Assembly: GCA_023247075.1 (NCBI GenBank) | Contig: JAHFHD010000008.1 | Location: 1-34,179 of the forward strand | Direction: 5' to 3' | DNA from: Candidatus Omnitrophota bacterium | Lineage (GTDB): Bacteria; Omnitrophota; Omnitrophia; Omnitrophales; Danuiimicrobiaceae | Length of the DNA: 34,179 nt | In this document: positions 24,539 to 31,500 of the stretch, one piece after another | How the letters are laid out: each line of letters begins with the position of its first letter | Position numbering within the stretch: position 1 is the first letter of the stretch | The notes under the pieces: model-generated | What the model saw: the letters and a program-made list of their open reading frames with translations, nothing else | Databases searched by the model: none | What the model was told of the DNA's origin: nothing | Made by a program: the position numbers and the translations under genes

Positions 24539-25108
24539 TCAGGCTTTTTTGGCAAGGTGGTTTTTCAAAAGAAAGTTGCTCAAATACTCGTCACGAAACC
24601 ACACATCACTGATGTAGCGCCGGTACCGGTCATATCCCAGAGAAATAAATTCAATTGCGGCGCCTTCGGCTAATAATTTCATCAGTTCCACTTTTACTTT
24701 TTTTCCTGCAGAAGTTTTTAATTCTGGCGCATTGACGGCGCTTAGCCGCAAATACTGCCGCGTGAAGCATTTAAACCCCAGGTCAATGACTACGCGAAAT
24801 GTGTCGCCATCTATGACTTCGGAAACTCGTCCGTGGTAATGGTAACGGTCATGTGTAGAAACATCCCGCTCCCATTTCTTTTGAGTTAAGTCCCAGCGAA
24901 CCACACCTTCTAAATCTTGAAGGGATTTACCTCGTGGTATTTCTTCAAGGTTTCGGTAGAAATTAAAACCAAGGTCAAAAAGCGGATTTGAATTTTTACT
25001 TCCGGAAATCAAGCGCTTCACTTCATAAACATAGAAAGGCCGCTTGCGGCTTGGTTCGGGGAGAAGAGAAACTGTCTTTTTTGTTTGACGAGATAAAGTC
25101 TGGCTCAT
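24539..25108 (-). CDS. Staphylococcal nuclease-like (SNase/thermonuclease fold) protein
   Basis: YHGRVSEVIDGDTFRVVIDLGF...RLSAVNAPELKTSAGKKVKVELMKLL matches SNase core motifs. Confidence 0.75.
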   Translation of the reverse strand: MSQTLSRQTKKTVSLLPEPSRKRPFYVYEVKRLISGSKNSNPLFDLGFNFYRNLEEIPRGKSLQDLEGVVRWDLTQKKWERDVSTHDRYHYHGRVSEVIDGDTFRVVIDLGFKCFTRQYLRLSAVNAPELKTSAGKKVKVELMKLLAEGAAIEFISLGYDRYRRYISDVWFRDEYLSNFLLKNHLAKKA

Positions 25109-25215
25109 GACTACCTCCTGCGTACTTTAAATGCGCAAATTGTAGATTTGTCTCAATTAAGTCCATATTGGCAGAGCAGAACAGGCCAATCAATAAAAAA
25201 GCTTGCTATTTAAGG

Positions 25216-25432
25216 GTGTCTATTTAGCTTTATGAAGTCACTGCTTCATTTCTTTTTTTGTCATTCTGAAGGAGCCCCGCAAATTTATTTGCGGGGCGAA
25301 CTGAAGAATCTGGCAATCACTAGATCCTTCTCGGAGTTTACCCTGAGCGCTAGATCCTTCACTTCGTTCAGGATGACAAGCGAAGGGCTCAGGATGACAA
25401 TCAATGGGGACTTCAGAGGGCTAGACAGCTAC
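25216..25432 (+). mobile_element. MITE-like element copy D (217 bp)
   Basis: Ends GTGTCTATTTAGCTTTATGAAG and rc GTAGCTGTCTAGCCCTCTGAAG; perfect 8-bp duplication ATTTAAGG (25208-25215, 25433-25440). Confidence 0.92.
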
Positions 25433-25582
25433 ATTTAAGGTGTTGGGCTGGATCAGGTAAAAATATGCAGACCTAAATGGTTGATTAGTAGGCATTTGCA
25501 TGCTAAATTTTACCTAATAAATAGATATTAAGTTTTTTTATTAAGTACTTTATTTTATGGTGAAAGGCGTGTCCCGAAAATA

Positions 25583-28500
25583 ATGCCGCTAAAGGCTGTA
25601 AAACTACTTGTCCCAAAATCCATCTCACTCCTCCTTTTGATTGTTTTCACAGTCACCACACTTTCACGCGAGACAGCATTTGCAAGTCCAGTAATTCCTG
25701 AAGCTAATCCTGTTGAGGAATTACAAGCGCAGACAAGTCATCTCACCATTCCCAAAATGCTCGGGACAGTTTTGGCAAGTCATAAGACTGGTTCCCCTCC
25801 CATCATCCTCATTGAAGATGCTCATTCAGTTCCGGAAGCACAGAAGAATATTGAGCGAATCATCCGGTATGTTCAGAAGAAATATGGCGTTCGTGTGGTG
25901 GCGTCTGAGGGGGCTTCAGGCAAGCTTGAGCCCGAACTGCTTAAAAGTTTTCCAGATGCGAAGCGCTTAAAAACGATGGTTCGAAGTTACCTTGAAGCAG
26001 GTGAAATGACTGGAGTCACGGCTTCTGCAATTTTAAATACCGTAGGACACGCACCTGAATACATTGGCGTAGAAAATTGGGCGCTTTATGAAGAGGGACT
26101 TCGCAATTACTTTGAAGCAGCAAATCAGGAACAGTCAATTTTAAAAGCAATAACTCAAGAGACAAAAATGCTTGAGCAGAAAAAGAAAGAAATTTATTCT
26201 GAAGAATTACTCAAATCAGACCAAATTCTAAATGATTTTGATGAGAACAAGACGAGTTTTATGAAAGTGCTTAGGAAGCTTTCACAGATTAAAAGCCCTC
26301 AAAGCGTAGGGCAGAGTCATGATTTTTTAATGCTTAAGACAATTCTTAAGGAAAGTCTTAAAACAGAAATGGGAAATGAGAAGTTGAAAGTAGAGATTAA
26401 AACTCTCGCAGAAGAGGTGAAGAAATCATTGGGGAGTCCTGCATTCACTCGAATATTCAATCAAAAACTCCAGGCTTTTCAAACTTCTCAAATGTCAGCG
26501 GGGGAGTTTGGTTTATTTTTAAAGAAGTTTTCAGATTTACGTCGCGAGACGTCTCCGCACATGAGCATGTCGAAGGTGCTTGAAGATGAAATTAAAATTC
26601 AAAGGCAGATGGAGAGCGTTGGAGGAGCCAAGCTTTCTAAAGAATTTGAGACATACGCGAAACGGCTTAAGGAAAACTTGTTTCAAAGTATGGAAGAAAG
26701 AAATCTCGACCAAGAAAGCAAAACCTTAAAACTTCTTAAAAAACTTGCCAAACTTGAGCTCAGCCGCGAGGAGTGGGAAGAAGTCAAGCTGTTGGAGGTT
26801 GGTAATATTTCTCCAATTGCAGTTTCCTATGTCACCCTGAGCGAAGCGAAGGGTCTCGGTTCCCTAGATTCTTCGGCTCCGCCTCAGAATGACATGCGGA
26901 CTATGGACTTTTTATTTCACTTTCAATTGAGTTTCTACCACAACGCTGAAAAGCGCGAAGCCGCGATGCTTGGGAATCTTAATTCATTTTTAGATGAATC
27001 AAAAATTGATTCGACAACCCGAAATCATCAACCCTCAATTCTGGTGGCGGGAGGATTTCACGCAGAAGGGCTTGTGCAAAAGTTGAAAAAGGAAAAACGT
27101 TCCTACATTTTAATTTGTCCAAGGGTTGATGTTCTCCCAAAAGAATCCAAATACCGCATGCATATGCAGGGAAATGTGTCGTGGAAAAAGTATTTTCAGG
27201 TGAAAAATGGGCACGTAAATTTGTATGACGCGTTTATGCGCGGCGCGAGGGACCGATTATTAGTAGGGGCGGGTTTAGAGCCCGCCCCTACGCTCCGGCT
27301 CTGGCGTGACCAAATCATCCGCGATTTAGCTCAAGCAGAAAAACTGGATGAAGCCTGGCAGTACACTAAAATTCTGGATGAAGTTTTGGTTTCCAAAAAA
27401 ATGGAAGAGTCTCATTTTCTTGAGCAGAAGTTAAGCAAGCTCCACCATTTTGTTGATGGCCTTCGCTATTTACATCAAACCCAATTATTGACGGAACCCA
27501 ACATTTTAAAACTTTTGGGCCAATCCAAAGTCGTTGCACCAGCACTCGCCAGCGCACTTTCACAAAACTCAGAAATCCGTTCTGAATTTATTGTAGATGA
27601 TCAGGACAGTCCTGACCGACATTCTCCAGCAAAGCGTGAAAGCAAATCCGGAGATGAGGCTTTAAAAGCAAGAGTAAACCAGGAAACCGTTACTTTAATG
27701 ATGCGGGAATTATTTTTTTCTAAAAATCTTTCTCTTACTCCAAAATTGAAGCGACATATTCTCAGCACATTTCTTCCAGACTCAGTCATTGAAAAAGTGG
27801 GTGAAGACAATTTTTCAATTAAGCGAGACCAAAATGAATTAACAATCAGCACCTCTGAAAAGCAACAATTTTTTAATGTAAAGATTTATGTCGGATTGAA
27901 TCAAGACGTGCTGATTTTGAACGCTGGGCAAATAACCGGAGTTAATGGAGAACAAATTCCTGAATTCGGGAATGTCTTACCTAGCTACAGGCAATACGGT
28001 CTTCCATTTTTTGCCTGGTGGTATCAAACAAAACTGAAACCTTTTGCTCGCCTGTTGATGGTGAAAAATGTTTGGATGCAAAGTTCTCTCGTACAAATGA
28101 ATCAAACAGTAAACATGTTTGGCTTTCAAACTACTGGAAATCAGATATGGACAATTGACCCTAATAAGAATTCAAACCATCAACCGAAGTCGGAGCTGCG
28201 CAACAACTCTTTGCCTGTCATCCTGAGCGGAGCGAAGGATCTAAGTTCGCTAGATTCTTCGGCTTCGCCTCAGAATGACATAAATATGAATATGCAAAAC
28301 ACAACAGTTAATAAAGCAAGGGCCGAGCTGCGCTACACTGAAAATAGTCTCAAAGCAATGATTAATAAAGGCGCCGCTCAGTCCTCGTTGCCCATAGCGA
28401 TTAATCAGACGAGGGCCGAGCTGCGCAACTTTGGGAATTATTTCAAGGCAAGGATTTCTGAGATGGCAGAGCAATTCAAAATAACGACTCAGCAGGAGGC

Positions 28501-31500
28501 TGTAAAAAATGCTGATGAAAAACCTTCCGAGCTTTCATTAGGTCAAGCCAATCAAATTTCAAAGGAAGTGGTGCGGGAATTAATCAGGCTCCAATCAATC
28601 GGACTTGCTTCCCCGGACATCACTATTATTGATCATACCGAACTTGGATTTTCAACTTTGGGAGAATTGAGTTCATACCTTGAGAATATCCCAACTGCCG
28701 CCGCCTTCCTCTATTTTGATTTTCCTGTAATCAATGGTCTTACCAATTTAGGGCAATTACTTAGAGGTCTGGGTCTAGAAGCTGCTTCAAATCCACGCAT
28801 CAGAGCAATTGACAGTGTTGATTTCAATGCTGTGTGTGCATTTATTTTACAAATGTCATCTGCTGCCCAAATTCATGTATTTGATTTTTCTAATGGGCAG
28901 TGGCAGAAAGAAACACAAATAGTGAAGCGCGCCAAACTATTTCTCTCAACGCTTTCAAAGTTTTTTCTTCCGTCCCTTCATAAATCTTCTGACGACGATT
29001 TGAAAAAAATATTGGCACAATTCAACCAAACACGGGCTGCCAGAATTTCTGAAGTCAATTCAAGCCTAGTGAATACTGACCTTTCAACACTGGCATTATT
29101 TGCAGAAGGAAATCGGCTCAGATCAGAACTTGATGAAGTGATGCTGGCAATTTATGAGTCTAATCAAAATACTCACGCGGCACTTCAAGCTTTAAGGCGC
29201 ATCGACTTCGAAGCTTCTAAACTTCAGGATCAAGCGATGAACATAATCAATGGAAATTTAGAAGAAATTTTTCAGGTAGAGCAATACATCATAGGATTGC
29301 GTGATTTAATAAGAGAAACGGAATATAAATTAGTGCACACACCCGCGCAATTTAGAAATGCCCTTCACGCACAATATTCAAATGTTAATGAATCTGCATC
29401 CGCCCTTTTTAAAACTATTTTTCACAGTCAAACGCTTGTCATTCCAAATGAAGATCAAATCCTTTCTTATTCAGGCATCCTGAGAAAGGGCGTTGAAATT
29501 TTCACTCGCGGTGTCCTAACCCGTTCTCCATATATAAACATCAGCGTTTTGGTGTTTATTCAGCAAGATGCTCCTTGGAATATGGGACTTAAAATGGTGG
29601 TGAAACCTGATGACAATCAGACGGGAATTTATCAGCATATTTCATTTGAAAATTTAGCTTTTAGATTAGAAGGAGTCGACAACTTTAATTCCTACCTCCT
29701 TACTTTCCACGAGCGCTCATCTGGCATTTATGAGGCCCAAATTTCCAATGTTGAACCGGGGAAATACTCAGTTGAAGTATTAAATTCTACGGTCAGGCAT
29801 GACCCAAACCTTCGGAGAAGCCATTCGGAGCTGCGCAACATTGAAAGTAATTCCAAAGCAAACATTAATGAAAGCGCCGCTCAGTCCTTACACCATTCCA
29901 AGGGTGTGAGAGCTGAAACGCGGCAGGAGAATGATGAATGGATTGCGGGATTTTCTGAGCCGTTTTCAGAACGTCCAAAGGCATTGAGTCCGGGTGAAGA
30001 TCCGCGTCCAAATCAAGATGCATGGTTTGCTCAAACACTTGATAACGGTGTTGTGATTGCAGGAGTTTTTGATGGAGTTCGCGCAGAAAAATTTAGCTAT
30101 GAAGCAAGTCACACAGCTTGCGATGCGATTGAAGTTTATCTTTCAGCCCATTTGACAGATTCCCCGCAAAACATTAATTCCAGTCAAGCAACTCAAATTC
30201 TTCAAGATGCCATGCAAGAAGCCCATCGGGCAATTACCAAAGGAGCGACAACAGCTACGGTAGCTCTTCTTTTGCCGCGACACGGTCTACAAGAAAAGCG
30301 CTTCTTTGAGCTGTGGGTTGCGAATGCAGGCGACTCACGTGCTTATTTATGGACTTCCTCTCAAAAGATTGAGCGGCTCACAGTGGATTCGTTTCAAGGC
30401 GACGGAAAGGCGACTATTTTGGACCTCGACGATGTTAGAAGACATAATGGTCACTTAATACAAGAGAAAAATGTGCTTGAGGAAAGACAGGCAAAAGCGC
30501 ACCAAATTGGCGACTATGGCTTGCGTCAAGAATTAGCGTGGGAAAAATGGGAACACGAATTTTTAGGAAACGTACTTGGAAATGCTGATGAAAGCTATGT
30601 CCCTGTCATTACTAGAGCCGTGATTCCTTTAAATTCTAGAGTACTGCTTTTTACCGACGGAGTTTATCGATTGTTGAAAAGAGATGAAATGGAAAAGATT
30701 ATCGTTGGTGACATAATTAATCAAAGGCCTGGAGCTGGCTGGAGCGGACGTGGTTCGACTGCGCAAACAATACTAGCTGCGATTAGAGGCGAACTTAAAA
30801 AGAAACGTTTTATTGGTTTGGATGATCAAACAGCGGTTATTCTTAACATGTCTCCGTACCCTTCTCTCAGAGATCACCTTGCTCAGAGTTCAGTCAGCAA
30901 AAGTAAGTCAGAGCTGCGCCACACTGAAAATAATTCCAGAGCGTTCATTAATCCAAGCGCCGCTCAGTCCTTGCTACCCACAACAGTTAATAAAGCAAGG
31001 GCAAAGCTGCGCCACAACTCTTTGCCTGTCATCCTGAGCCATTCGCTTGTCATCCTGAACGAAGTGAAGGATCTAGCGCTCAGGGTAAACTCCGCGAAGG
31101 ATCTAAGTTCGCTAGATTCTTCCGCCACAGTGCTGGCGGACAAGTCGGCTTCGCCTCAGAATGACATAAATATGAATATGCAAAACTCAACAGTTAATGA
31201 AGCAATGGCCGAGCTGCGCAATGCTAAAAATAGTTCCAATAAGATTATAGATCAACAAAGAAAAAAATCTGGATTACAACCTCACGAACTTGGCGCAATG
31301 GTTACCAGGTTAGTGCATGTATTTACATCGTGGACTCAGGTGGTTGAAAGTGAACTTCTGCGGCGGCCAGGACTTACGGAACAAGTGATTAAAACTGAAT
31401 TGAAATATTTTTTAGGGCCTGAAACAGGGCGTCATGCACGACACAACCCAGAATTTTCAGATCAACTATTTTGGTCGCGTACCAAACATGACGATGAAAC

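Noticed and set aside
24539-25108. SNase-like gene and neighbouring giant ORF as a defence island
   Set aside because: No second defence component recognised; the neighbours are era, a HAD hydrolase and repeats, so no defence module can be supported.
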